Assembly: GCF_028551255.1 (NCBI RefSeq)
Contig: NZ_CP117030.1
Coordinates: 1,364,001-1,428,000 of the forward strand
From: Vibrio tubiashii
GTDB lineage: Bacteria; Pseudomonadota; Gammaproteobacteria; Enterobacterales; Vibrionaceae
Reading direction: 5' to 3'
DNA: 64,000 nt
Below the pieces are notes generated by a model that ran no database searches, was not told the DNA's origin, and worked only from the letters and a program-made list of their open reading frames with translations. The position numbers and the translations under genes were made by a program. This document shows, one piece after another, positions 52,934-61,342 of this stretch (the first letter of the stretch is position 1; each line of letters opens with the position of its first letter).

Positions 52934-53690
52934 TGCCTTTGCTTGCGCCGCAGCTCTGCTATCTGCCCCTCTCATGGCTAAAGAAGTCCGTTTAGCCTCT
53001 GACTTTACCTATCCACCATTCAATTACATGGATGCCAGTGGAAAGCCAGTCGGCTTTGATATAGAGATTGCCGACGCCTTGTGCTCTGAAGCTAAACTCA
53101 AATGTACTTGGGTATCTCAAGGGTGGGACTCGCTGATTCCAAGCCTGCTGGCAAGAAAATCGGATGTCATTATGGCTTCCATGCGTATCACTGAAGAGCG
53201 CAAAAAGCGTATCCTCTTCACGGATAAGTACTACCAAACTCCAGCGCGATTTGTTGCAAGTGAAAAGAGCCAAATTGAGCTAACTCTTCAAGGCTTAAAA
53301 GGTGCGGTCATCGGTGTCCAGAGTGGCACTATTCACGACCGATATGTCACCGACAAGTTTGGTGATGTTGCAGAAATTAAACGCTACTCAGGTCAAGATG
53401 AAGTCTACATCGATTTGCAAAATGGCCGCTTAGACCTGACGTTTGGCAACTCAGACCAATTAGCGCTGGCATTCTTGGACAAAGAAATCGGTCAAGGTTT
53501 CCAGTTCATCGGTAAGCCAGTAACAGACAAAGCCTATATAGGTGAAGGCACCGCTTTGGCACTACGTCAAAATGACAAAGCATTAGCCGAAAAGTTTAAT
53601 CAGGCGATTAAGACGATTCGCGACAATGGCACTTATGACAAAATTGCGGCCAAATACTTCTCCTTTGATATCTACGGCGAAGAACTTTAA
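52917..53690 (+). CDS. Periplasmic amino-acid-binding protein (HisJ/ArtJ-like, family 3)
   Basis: 257 residues: a signal peptide (MNKMLSAFACAAALLSAPLMA) and a family-3 fold with RLASDFTYPPFNYMDASGKPVGFDIEIADALCSE, WDSLIPSLLARKSDVIMASMRITEERKKRILFTDKYY and GVQSGTIHDRYV. The patterns fit basic amino-acid binding (Lys/Arg/His/ornithine). No ABC permease or ATPase is next to it, so it must work with one elsewhere. AGGGA ribosome site, start inside the HisC-like gene. Confidence 0.9.
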   Translation: MNKMLSAFACAAALLSAPLMAKEVRLASDFTYPPFNYMDASGKPVGFDIEIADALCSEAKLKCTWVSQGWDSLIPSLLARKSDVIMASMRITEERKKRILFTDKYYQTPARFVASEKSQIELTLQGLKGAVIGVQSGTIHDRYVTDKFGDVAEIKRYSGQDEVYIDLQNGRLDLTFGNSDQLALAFLDKEIGQGFQFIGKPVTDKAYIGEGTALALRQNDKALAEKFNQAIKTIRDNGTYDKIAAKYFSFDIYGEEL

Positions 53691-53698
53691 CGCAATTA

Positions 53699-53724
53699 AA
53701 AAGAGGCTCAAATGAGCCTCTTTT
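53699..53724 (+). terminator. Terminator after the HisC-like/binding-protein unit
   Basis: AAAAGAGGCTCA / TGAGCCTCTTTT with a two-base loop; it also serves the convergent gene. Confidence 0.9.
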
Positions 53725-53729
53725 CCTTT

Positions 53730-54539
53730 CTATTTCATCGCATTACGATACCGAACCATAATCTCGCTATCCGGTTGATACTGTTGCATTAGATCGGCAA
53801 GCTTGCCCTGATTTTTAAGCTCATCAAAACTATCGCGCAACGCTTCAACTACTTGCTGTGATGTCTTATTCCCTGTCACTAACCAAAGCTCTTTGCATAG
53901 CTTATCTACTTTGACCACTTCAACAAACTCTTTAGGATCATACCCATACTGCTCCATGCGATAGTGGTAGCTCGACGTGACCAAAGGGGCAAAATCAACT
54001 CGGTGAGCACGCAGCAACTTGATAGCCACTTTGCCATAGTTGACTGGGATGATATTGGTAAACCCTTCTTCTCGCGCCATCTCTTCAAAATTGCTCGCGG
54101 TTTGGGCGGCAAAACTGAAATTCTTTAAATCTTGAAAAGAGTTAGGAGAAACGTTAGGGCCATCAAAGTGACGATAGATCGCAACCTCGTAGGGTGATAC
54201 GGGCCCTATCCACTGATATTCAAGTTCGCGGCTAGGCGTACGCGAAAGAGAGAAAAACAGCGTGTTTTCATTTTCTTGAGTATTGCGAATCGCACGTTTC
54301 CATGGCGCAAAGTGGACATTCGCCACTTCCATGGGAAGCGATTGTGAAGCGTGTTCGACAACTGCTTCTACGAACTTCACCACGTAACCTTCCGCTTGTT
54401 GATCAACTTGGACCTGTAACGGTGGAAACTCTTGGGTATACAGATCCAACTGTATCGGCTCAGCAAGGCTAGCACTCCCCCAAAGAAGCGCTATCCATCC
54501 AATCGCATTATTGCCAAACTTACCAGACTGACGAGTCAT
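53730..54539 (-). CDS. Family-3-like periplasmic solute-binding protein
   Basis: 269 residues with a signal peptide (GNNAIGWIALLWGSASLAEP) and a diverged family-3 fold: LDLYTQEFPPLQVQVDQQAEGYVVKFVEAVVEH, WIGPVSPYEVAIYRH, KNFSFAAQTASNFEEMAREEGFTNIIPVNYGKVAIKLLRAHRVDFAPLVTS. It resembles the orphan binding-like proteins common in Vibrio and Shewanella, for which transport is not shown. I start at ATG 54539; a start at 54575 spoils the signal peptide. No permease is adjacent. Confidence 0.82.
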   Translation of the reverse strand: MTRQSGKFGNNAIGWIALLWGSASLAEPIQLDLYTQEFPPLQVQVDQQAEGYVVKFVEAVVEHASQSLPMEVANVHFAPWKRAIRNTQENENTLFFSLSRTPSRELEYQWIGPVSPYEVAIYRHFDGPNVSPNSFQDLKNFSFAAQTASNFEEMAREEGFTNIIPVNYGKVAIKLLRAHRVDFAPLVTSSYHYRMEQYGYDPKEFVEVVKVDKLCKELWLVTGNKTSQQVVEALRDSFDELKNQGKLADLMQQYQPDSEIMVRYRNAMK

Positions 54540-54672
54540 ATTATTGTTCTTTATGTTTATAAAAATAGGCAGCAATTGGCTACCTACTATAAACCTCTTA
54601 TTGATAGGATCAATTGGCGATTGGTCTAACCTGTTGCATAGACACTTTATAACTAAGTCTTTGATAGTAAAA

Positions 54673-54688
54673 AGCCCCTTTCGGGGCT
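54673..54688 (-). terminator. Terminator of yccF
   Basis: AGCCCC / GGGGCT with a TTTC loop; on the minus strand followed by TTTTTACTATC. Confidence 0.8.
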
Positions 54689-54700
54689 CAGTGAGTAGCT

Positions 54701-55129
54701 TTACTTCGAATATCTTGCCATTGCGGCCTGCTCTTTAGGCACGACAGTCTTACCTATAGGAGCGAGTGATATATAGGCCAACTTAAGGTGCTGAAGCGCA
54801 AATGGAATGCCAATAATGGTTACAAAGCAGGCCACTGCAGACATAATATGACCAATCGCTAACCAAATACCCGCTAGCAAAAACCAAATGACATTGCCGA
54901 CCGTACCTAATGGACTGGTACCTATATCCATTTCATTGGTGAGCTCATCACGAGCGATAGCTTCGTGACCAAACGGGAAGAAAGAAAAGTTACCCATGAC
55001 GAAACAAGCTCGTCCCCATGGAATCCCCACAATACTAATAAACGCAAGCAGTCCGAAGAACCACCATAGTAGTCCCATGATAACGCCACCACACAGGAAC
55101 CAGATGATATTACCAAGAATTCTAAGCAC
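54701..55129 (-). CDS. yccF: YccF-family inner-membrane protein
   Basis: 142 residues with two repeats of a glycine-rich membrane unit: ILGNIIWFLCGGVIMGLLWWFFGLLAFISIVGIPWGRACFVMGNFSFFPFG and TVGNVIWFLLAGIWLAIGHIMSAVACFVTIIGIPFALQHLKLA. This is the YccF/DUF307 pattern; function unknown. The start is GTG at 55129 with AGGAGAGAC upstream. Confidence 0.88.
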   Translation of the reverse strand: MLRILGNIIWFLCGGVIMGLLWWFFGLLAFISIVGIPWGRACFVMGNFSFFPFGHEAIARDELTNEMDIGTSPLGTVGNVIWFLLAGIWLAIGHIMSAVACFVTIIGIPFALQHLKLAYISLAPIGKTVVPKEQAAMARYSK

Positions 55130-55151
55130 TTTGTCTCTCCTTATAGAAAAC

Positions 55152-55445
55152 CTATCCGTAGACTGATTCGTAATGTTCTACGGTTGGGAATGGGTCATAA
55201 AAATGGTGTAAAAGAGCCTTCCATTCCTGATATTCAGCAGACTGCCTAAAGCCCTGCTCATGGTCTTCTAATGTTTGCCAATTCACTAACAAGATATAGC
55301 GATTTGGTTTTTCTATACAACGTTGCAACTGATGCGAAACGTAACCCTTCATAGACGAAATTATAGCCTGTGCTTTACCAAAGTTTTGTTCAAACTCTTT
55401 CTCTAAGCTTGGCTTAACATCTAAGACAGCGACTTCCAGTATCAT
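55152..55445 (-). CDS. Antibiotic biosynthesis monooxygenase (ABM) family protein
   Basis: 97 residues, a single ferredoxin-like ABM domain: MILEVAVLDVKPSLEKEFEQNFGKAQAIISSMKGYVSHQLQRCIEKPNRYILLVNWQTLEDHEQGFRQSAEYQEW. Family members are small oxygenases or stress proteins; substrate unknown. AAGGAAAAACC precedes the ATG. Confidence 0.88.
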   Translation of the reverse strand: MILEVAVLDVKPSLEKEFEQNFGKAQAIISSMKGYVSHQLQRCIEKPNRYILLVNWQTLEDHEQGFRQSAEYQEWKALLHHFYDPFPTVEHYESVYG

Positions 55446-55480
55446 GGTTTTTCCTTAACGTAAGATGAACAAAAGGGTTT

Positions 55481-56209
55481 CTAGCTCAAACCTTGCCAAA
55501 CGGCCGTTGCGCCGCTGATCGAGCAAAGCAAAAGAGCGCCAGTACGAATTTTCTCTTTCGGTAATGATTGAGTGGTCATCATGGCGAGTTTATACCCTAC
55601 CCACGCGGCTGGAATAAGCGGAACACTTATCCAAAGATGATGTAAGGTTAAAAATCCTGCTGGCATTTGAATCACCAGCGAAATAATAGAGCTAAAGACA
55701 AAGAAGGCAGATAAGTTACCACGCAGTTGATTAGCTTCTTGGTGCTGAAGTAGCAGTGCCATGGGAGGCCCGCCTATCGCAGAGCTGGTGCCAAAAAAGC
55801 CCGAAAAGAAACCCGCGACGCCCATTCGCATTGGCGTTGGTTCAATTCGAAAAGGGAGTAAGCTCACCACAACCGCGAACAGCACTAGGGCACCTAACCA
55901 TAATGCCAGCAGGTCGGTCGAAACCATAACCAGTAACACGCCACCCGCTATCGAACCCGGGACACGACCAATCAGTGCCATTTTAAGGCCACCAATTTCG
56001 ACACTGTCTCTATGCTTTAGCGCATTGAGGATTGAAATGAACAGAGCGACTAAGCAGATTGGAGCAGGCACGTAATCAGGAGAAACAAGAAACAATAAAG
56101 GCGCGGCAACAATCGCCAAACCAAAACCGATCGCTGTTTGAACAAACGAACCAAGAAATATTAAAAACGCGGCAATTAATGCCTCAGGCGTCATCCATTC
56201 AGCGAACAT
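55481..56209 (-). CDS. TauE/SafE-family sulfite/organic anion exporter
   Basis: 242 residues, about eight helices, with the family repeats FLGSFVQTAIGFGLAIVAAPLLFLVSPDYVPAPICLVALFISILNALKHR and GVAGFFSGFFGTSSAIGGPPMALLLQHQEANQLRGNLSAFFVFSS. These carriers move sulfite, sulfoacetate or related anions. Substrate not decidable. It lies 35 bp upstream of the ABM gene. Confidence 0.88.
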   Translation of the reverse strand: MFAEWMTPEALIAAFLIFLGSFVQTAIGFGLAIVAAPLLFLVSPDYVPAPICLVALFISILNALKHRDSVEIGGLKMALIGRVPGSIAGGVLLVMVSTDLLALWLGALVLFAVVVSLLPFRIEPTPMRMGVAGFFSGFFGTSSAIGGPPMALLLQHQEANQLRGNLSAFFVFSSIISLVIQMPAGFLTLHHLWISVPLIPAAWVGYKLAMMTTQSLPKEKIRTGALLLCSISGATAVWQGLS

Positions 56210-56307
56210 ATTATCCAGACAATTGACTAAAAAAGTACCTCACATACTACTCTTAATCCAATGATTTACCATTGAATTTTATGCCTTCTAAGGCCCTGAA
56301 AAAACGG

Positions 56308-57852
56308 TTAAAGCCGATCTAATTGCTCAAGATATTGCGCTGCGGTTTCAAGTACCTCTTGTTGCTGACTTTGTTCAAGGTTATCCCAAGAACGATAAAT
56401 GACTCCAACTCTAGGATTCTTGGTCAGCAATTCACGATTTTTAACCATAAAGCGCCAATACAAGCTGTTCACGGGGCAAGCCTTCTCTCCACTTTTTATT
56501 TTCACGTTGTAGTGACACTCTTTACAGTAATCGCTCATCCTATTGATGTACGCACCGCTAGCAGCATAAGGCTTAGTACCCACGATTCCACCATCAGCAA
56601 ACAGCGCCATACCTCTGGTATTAGGCATCTCAACCCATTCGATCGCGTCAACATAAATACCTAGGTACCAATCATCAACTTGGCTTGGGTGTACTTCACT
56701 AATCAAGCAAAAGTTACCTGTCACCATTAACCGTTGGATGTGATGTGCATAAGCGTAATCAAGAGACTGTTCAATCGCATTTTTCATGCACGTCATTTTC
56801 GTTTTACCTGTCCAAAAGAACTCCGGCAACGCATTCTCTGCATTGAGATAATTCAGTTGTGAATAGGCCGGCATATTGACCCAATAGACCGCACGAATGT
56901 ATTCACGCCACCCTAAAACTTGACGGATAAAGCCTTCAACCTGTGAGATATCGATCGCTGGATTTGCAGAATATGCAGACAAAGCGGCATTGATAACCTC
57001 CATAGGCTGGAGCATTTTTGCGTTTATAGAGAATGACAGGCGGCTGTGGTACAAGCTCCATTTCGAGCTATGCTGAGAAGTCATTGCATCTTGAAATCGA
57101 CCAAAGTTAGGTAAACAGACTTGGCAGAAATAGGCTAACAGGGACAAACTTTGATTGCGGTTAATTGGCCATAACAAGCATTCAACAGTATGCCCTATCG
57201 TTTTGATACGATGTCGCTTCAACCGCTCCAGAATAGGATTAATCTGATTTTCGAACATCAAAGGCAATGGCAATTGCTCGATATCTATCGGTTTGAGCTT
57301 ATTGCGGTTATTCGCGTCGTAATTCCACTTTCCTCCGACCGGTTTCCCACCTTCCATTAGAATGTTGAATCGCTTCCTCATTTTGCGATAAAAGTGTTCC
57401 ATCATTACGTGCTTACCAACGGCAAAGTAATGGCTAAACTCATCGAAAGGCAGCAAGAAATGTTCACTTTCAACCATCTCGACTTCACATTCTTTGATCA
57501 CTAAGCTCTCCAGCATCAGAGCCAACCGATACTCATCAGGTCGTTGGTATTGAAAACACTTAGCTTGAGTATCCTCTACATAACTATTGAGTAAATGGCA
57601 GAGGTCATCAAAATGAGCTGTATCATCCAAAGTTAAGTGCAATACCTGATGCCCTTCTTCTTTCAACTCATGGGCAAACGTCTCCATCGCAGCGAAGAAA
57701 GCACATACCTTTTGAGTGTGGTGTCGCGTGTACTCTGCTTCTTGGTGCAACTCAGCTACGATATAGAGAACTGAATCGTCAACATGTTGGAACCAAGAGT
57801 GTTGACTGTTTAACTGATCGCCTAAGATAAGTCTCACGGTATCAAACTTCAC
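56308..57852 (-). CDS. FeS-containing bacterial cryptochrome/photolyase (FeS-BCP, CryB/PhrB type)
   Basis: 514 residues. N-terminal VRLILGDQLNSQHSWF is the photolyase-related Rossmann domain; the C-terminal FAD domain has LGWREYIRAVYWVNMP, MVTGNFCLISEVHPSQVDDWYLGIYVDAIEWVEMPNTRGMALFADGG, and the FeS ligands CKECHYNVKIKSGEKACPVN with the upstream FCLI cysteine, the 4Fe-4S signature of (6-4) photolyases. The start is GTG at 57852, 5 nt from AAAGGAGG; an ATG at 57966 would run deep into the upstream gene. It overlaps cry-DASH by 11 bp, so the two are translationally coupled. Confidence 0.92.
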   Translation of the reverse strand: MKFDTVRLILGDQLNSQHSWFQHVDDSVLYIVAELHQEAEYTRHHTQKVCAFFAAMETFAHELKEEGHQVLHLTLDDTAHFDDLCHLLNSYVEDTQAKCFQYQRPDEYRLALMLESLVIKECEVEMVESEHFLLPFDEFSHYFAVGKHVMMEHFYRKMRKRFNILMEGGKPVGGKWNYDANNRNKLKPIDIEQLPLPLMFENQINPILERLKRHRIKTIGHTVECLLWPINRNQSLSLLAYFCQVCLPNFGRFQDAMTSQHSSKWSLYHSRLSFSINAKMLQPMEVINAALSAYSANPAIDISQVEGFIRQVLGWREYIRAVYWVNMPAYSQLNYLNAENALPEFFWTGKTKMTCMKNAIEQSLDYAYAHHIQRLMVTGNFCLISEVHPSQVDDWYLGIYVDAIEWVEMPNTRGMALFADGGIVGTKPYAASGAYINRMSDYCKECHYNVKIKSGEKACPVNSLYWRFMVKNRELLTKNPRVGVIYRSWDNLEQSQQQEVLETAAQYLEQLDRL

Positions 57853-59113
57853 TGTTGCCTCCTTTGCGACTACGTCCAATCCACTTGGCGATAAAGTTAC
57901 CGTTCGGATCGTACATCTGTGTTTGATAATCAAGATCAAATTGTCTGATGGTATTTGGAGCCGCACCTATGCCCGCAATATATTGCCAGTTACCCCAGTT
58001 AGAGCTCACATCATAGTCAATCAGTTGGGTTTCAAAATAGGCCGCCCCCATACGCCAATCCAAACCTAGCTCGTAAATCAAGCAACTTGCAACTAGCTGC
58101 CTCCCTCGATTTGACATGTACCCCGACAGGCTAAGTTGATTCATACAAGCATCCACAATCGGGTAACCTGTCGTCCCCTGCTTCCATGACTCAAAAGCTT
58201 CTATATCTCCACTCGACATTCGAGTATCACCCGCTTTCTTGCCATCGAAAAACAACTGCTTGCCCTGCTTTCTTCCATGCCAATAGAAGTATTCTCTCCA
58301 CAGCAGTTCAAAATAAATCCAATACGTCGAGTCGTTTGCGCCATGCCTTCGCTCATAATCACGTAGCTTGCTCACTATCAGTCGAGGCGAAATGCACCCC
58401 AGTGCAAGCCAAGGTGAGAATTTGGTTGAGAACAGCATTCCATCCAAACCATTACGTGTCTTCTTGTATTCACTAGCCAATGAAGTTGCGAAGTAATGCT
58501 CAATATGTTCTTGCCCACAGCTTTCTCCTCCACAAAAAACCAGTTCATCTTCGCCAGCCACTCGCGGAAATGGGCAATTATCGTGTTCGCTGTTAATACC
58601 AACGACAGGTTCGATAGATAAAGATTCAACCTGCTTTCTAAACTTGGTAAAAGTGACTGGAATCTCTGATACATCGAAAGGCAGTTGTTGTAGATTGAAC
58701 AAAGTATTGACGGGCTGCTGAACAATCTGGATAGCCGGAAATTTCTGTCTCAATTGAACGAGTGTCTTCTGCTCGTCACTTCCCGCACTCTGATTACAAA
58801 AAAGGTGAGTAATTTCCAACTTTTCAATAAGGTCAGTTAGAAAAACTAGCGCAGGTTTTGATTCGCTTTGAAGGGTCAGATTATGCTGCTTGAGAGCACT
58901 GGAAAGCGCATCTACAGACTGTTCGAGAAAGACTTGTTTTGCACAACCGAAGTGCTCTTCTCGCGAATAGTGTTTCAAAAAGGAAGTAAGGGAAGGATTA
59001 CAGAATACACAATGCAAAGTATCGACTTGGTCAACAGCTCTAGCAAGCAGACAGTTGTCTGCCACTCTTAAATCATTGGTATACCAGTATAGTCCAGCGG
59101 TTTTAGACAACAT
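57842..59113 (-). CDS. Cryptochrome DASH
   Basis: 423 residues. The N-terminal photolyase domain starts GLYWYTNDLRVADNCLL. The FAD domain has GMLFSTKFSPWLALGCISPRLI, YWIYFELLWREYFYWHG, TTGYPIVDACMNQLSLSGYMSNRGRQLVASCLIYELGLDWRMGAAYFETQLIDYDVSSNWGNWQYIAGIG. These DASH segments separate it from CPD photolyase; DASH proteins repair CPDs in single-stranded DNA and may signal light. I start at ATG 59113, with GGGGAG 5 nt upstream. First gene of the pair. Confidence 0.94.
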   Translation of the reverse strand: MLSKTAGLYWYTNDLRVADNCLLARAVDQVDTLHCVFCNPSLTSFLKHYSREEHFGCAKQVFLEQSVDALSSALKQHNLTLQSESKPALVFLTDLIEKLEITHLFCNQSAGSDEQKTLVQLRQKFPAIQIVQQPVNTLFNLQQLPFDVSEIPVTFTKFRKQVESLSIEPVVGINSEHDNCPFPRVAGEDELVFCGGESCGQEHIEHYFATSLASEYKKTRNGLDGMLFSTKFSPWLALGCISPRLIVSKLRDYERRHGANDSTYWIYFELLWREYFYWHGRKQGKQLFFDGKKAGDTRMSSGDIEAFESWKQGTTGYPIVDACMNQLSLSGYMSNRGRQLVASCLIYELGLDWRMGAAYFETQLIDYDVSSNWGNWQYIAGIGAAPNTIRQFDLDYQTQMYDPNGNFIAKWIGRSRKGGNSEV

Positions 59114-59166
59114 CAGCTCCCCTTTTACTTTATGCAGTTTCGAACGCAATTAAATCGTCAAACCCG

Positions 59167-59194
59167 TATACGAAAAAGAAGAGCTGAAGAATCA
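59167..59194 (-). promoter_or_regulatory. Candidate ECF-sigma (RpoE/ChrR-type) promoter of cry-DASH
   Basis: On the minus strand TGATTC is followed after 16 nt by CGTATA, close to the TGATCC/CGTA type of elements that I associate with the singlet-oxygen sigma factor group. The transcript would start near 59160 and give a leader of about 47 nt. Inference. Confidence 0.35.
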
Positions 59195-59207
59195 ATCCAT
59201 TACAGAG

Positions 59208-60419
59208 TTACGCGGTCGCCAAACGTCTAACTGGTTGATCATTGATTGGTAGATGAATCAATGCAGCCGCAAATGCGAGAACCACAGTTGACCACCAAAT
59301 TGGGTCATAAGATCCGTAGTAATCGTAGATTCGTCCACCAGCCCAAGCTCCTAGAAAACTACCCACTTGGTGGGTAAAGAAAACCAGACCATAAAGCGTA
59401 GACAGATACTTGGCTCCGAATATTTGGCGAACCAAGCCAGATGTCAGTGGCACGGTACCAAGCCAGCAAAAGCCGATCGCTCCACCAAAGATTGCCGCAG
59501 TGTGCTCTGTAACAGGCAGAGTCACAAAGCCACCAATCACAACAGTTCTCACTAGATACAGTGCGGACATCACATGACGCTTGTTGAATCTGTCACCCAT
59601 TACGCCCCAGAAATAGGAACCAAAGATGTTAAAGATACCCACATAAGCCAGAGCCATCGCGGCAGTTGAAGCCGGTAAATGCTTATCGGCCAGATAACTT
59701 GGCAAGTGCGTCGCAATAAACATCACGTGAAAACCACACACAAAGAACCCAAGGTGAATTAACCAATACCCTTTGTGTGCGAAAGCTTCTTTTAACGCCT
59801 GCTTAAGCGTTTGGTCGTCATCTTCCTGATTGGCTGACGATTGATTTGTTGTTGCACGGCCATTTTTCATAAACAGAGCAAACGCAATCATTAAGCTGGA
59901 CAAGATTGCGAAGCCTTGGAGCGCGCCTTGCCAACCAAAGTCACTGAGTAAAGTTTGAGCGCCAGGGATCATTGCAAACATGCCAAATGAACCGGCTGCT
60001 GTTGTTAGGCCAAAAGCTTTCGCTGCGTGCTGCGCGGGCACAACTTTAGCCACTGCGCCAAGTACAATCACATAGCTTGTCGCACTCAGACCTAAACCAA
60101 CCAACACACCTAAAGAGAGGTAAAGTAAGCTCGGCTCCACAGCGATTGAAGTTAAGTACAAACCCGCGCCATAAGCAATCGCGCCCATGATGATCATTCT
60201 TTTCGCGCCAAAGCGATCCGCTGCCATGCCGACAAATGGCTGGAAAACGCCGAACAACAAGTTTTGCAGTGCAATAGCAAAACTGAAAAACTCTCGTCCT
60301 GTCTGAAAATGATCCGAGATAGGCATCATAAAGATACCGAAAGATTGCCTAATCCCTAGACAGATAATCAGAATGGCTATCCCAAGCCAAACTATTGGTG
60401 GAAATCGGAAAATGCTCAT
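59208..60419 (-). CDS. MFS transporter (oxalate/formate or monocarboxylate-like)
   Basis: 403 residues, twelve helices. N-terminus GIRQSFGIFMMPISDHFQTGREFFSFAIALQNLLFGVFQPFVGMAADRFGAKRMIIMG, middle acidic loop (ATTNQSSANQEDDDQTLKQAL), C-terminal ASTAAMALAYVGIFNIFGSYFWGVMGDRFNKRHVM. It resembles the MFS carriers of small carboxylates. Substrate unknown. It starts 9 bp after the His-rich peptide gene, whose stop overlaps the AAGG ribosome site. Confidence 0.87.
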   Translation of the reverse strand: MSIFRFPPIVWLGIAILIICLGIRQSFGIFMMPISDHFQTGREFFSFAIALQNLLFGVFQPFVGMAADRFGAKRMIIMGAIAYGAGLYLTSIAVEPSLLYLSLGVLVGLGLSATSYVIVLGAVAKVVPAQHAAKAFGLTTAAGSFGMFAMIPGAQTLLSDFGWQGALQGFAILSSLMIAFALFMKNGRATTNQSSANQEDDDQTLKQALKEAFAHKGYWLIHLGFFVCGFHVMFIATHLPSYLADKHLPASTAAMALAYVGIFNIFGSYFWGVMGDRFNKRHVMSALYLVRTVVIGGFVTLPVTEHTAAIFGGAIGFCWLGTVPLTSGLVRQIFGAKYLSTLYGLVFFTHQVGSFLGAWAGGRIYDYYGSYDPIWWSTVVLAFAAALIHLPINDQPVRRLATA

Positions 60420-60428
60420 CGCAAAGCC

Positions 60429-60608
60429 TTAATGATGATGGTGGTGAGAATGGTCGTGGCCGTCGCCTGTTGTCTGATGACAACCACTATTGATCGCCTG
60501 CTGCGCCAGTAGCGCCAACAACTTTGGTGAGTTGTGGACCGCCACCAAAGACAGGGCTAACAGCAGGATCATTCGCACTAGCTGAGCAAAAAGTGATTGA
60601 GAAAACAT
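60429..60608 (-). CDS. Small His-rich membrane-associated peptide in front of the MFS gene
   Basis: 59 residues read directly from the minus strand: it begins MFSQSLFAQLVRMILLLALS (a hydrophobic helix, about 7-26), continues VAVHNSPKLLALLAQQAINSGCHQTT and ends GDGHDHSHHHHH. The C-terminus carries seven histidines, apt to bind Zn, Cu or Ni. A ribosome site is weak (GAG), so the start is only probable. It precedes the MFS gene by 9 bp and follows a perfect 21-bp palindrome. I cannot name a family; metal sensing or delivery is inference. Confidence 0.6.
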   Translation of the reverse strand: MFSQSLFAQLVRMILLLALSLVAVHNSPKLLALLAQQAINSGCHQTTGDGHDHSHHHHH

Positions 60609-60693
60609 GATTCATTATCTCAGCATGGGTTAAAAAAGAGCGCGAAGTTTAGAGCCCCTCACGCAATGACTCAAATGACATTTAAACAAAGAT

Positions 60694-60714
60694 ACTATGC
60701 ATAATATGCATAGT
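60694..60714. promoter_or_regulatory. Perfect 21-bp palindrome, candidate operator
   Basis: Arms ACTATGCATA (60694-60703) and TATGCATAGT (60705-60714) around one central base, 86 bp before the His-rich peptide start and 23 bp after the stop of the GST gene. The site is in front of the peptide/MFS transcription unit. Confidence 0.6.
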
Positions 60715-60736
60715 CTTAGTGGCTATGCCTCGACCT

Positions 60737-61342
60737 TCAATCAGCGTCCCTCTCCCACTGTCTCATTTGCTCTATCCCTGATTGCATTAACGCCCAATCC
60801 AATAGACTAGCCTGATATTGCCTAGCCTTACCTTCTAAACGAATACCATAACTGTTGAGGCGGTAAGCAAGCACAGCATAAAAAGCATCAACGGCACCTG
60901 GTCGAGCAAACATAAAGGGAAGTTCGGCCTGCGAGAAAATAGCGGTAACTCGTTCAATCTCAAGTCGTAGTGCTTGGTTTGACATATCCGCTGGCGGCAC
61001 AGAATCTAAGGTGAAACTGCATTGAGAACGCAGGGTAAAAAAGCCTGAGTGCATTTCATTACAGAGCGAACGCGCTATCGCCCTTTGGCTTTGATCTTGC
61101 GGGTACAGCGCCCCTCCAGATTGCTCATTGAGGTACTCAACGATGGCCAACGAATCATGTACTACTAAGTTGCCATCCCTTAGCACAGGCACCAAAGCAG
61201 AAGGCGACAATTGAGCCAGCTGCTGTTTTGACTCTGGATTCGAGAGATCTATGACTTGAACATCCAACTCTAAGTTCGCCATTGTTGCGCATAACCAAAC
61301 ACGCAGTGACCATGTTGAGCCCGTTCCAACGATTAGCTGCAT
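60737..61342 (-). CDS. Glutathione S-transferase family protein
   Basis: 201 residues: thioredoxin-like N-domain TGSTWSLRVWLCATMANLELDVQVIDLSNPESKQQLAQLSPSALVPVLRDGNLVVHDSLAIVEYLNEQ (SNAIL/TRAP-like HDSLAI) and a helical C-domain. Role and substrate unknown. It overlaps the end of the rhodanese gene by 10 bp, so the two are one transcript. It is unusual to find the two together with an MFS carrier. Confidence 0.88.
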   Translation of the reverse strand: MQLIVGTGSTWSLRVWLCATMANLELDVQVIDLSNPESKQQLAQLSPSALVPVLRDGNLVVHDSLAIVEYLNEQSGGALYPQDQSQRAIARSLCNEMHSGFFTLRSQCSFTLDSVPPADMSNQALRLEIERVTAIFSQAELPFMFARPGAVDAFYAVLAYRLNSYGIRLEGKARQYQASLLDWALMQSGIEQMRQWERDAD

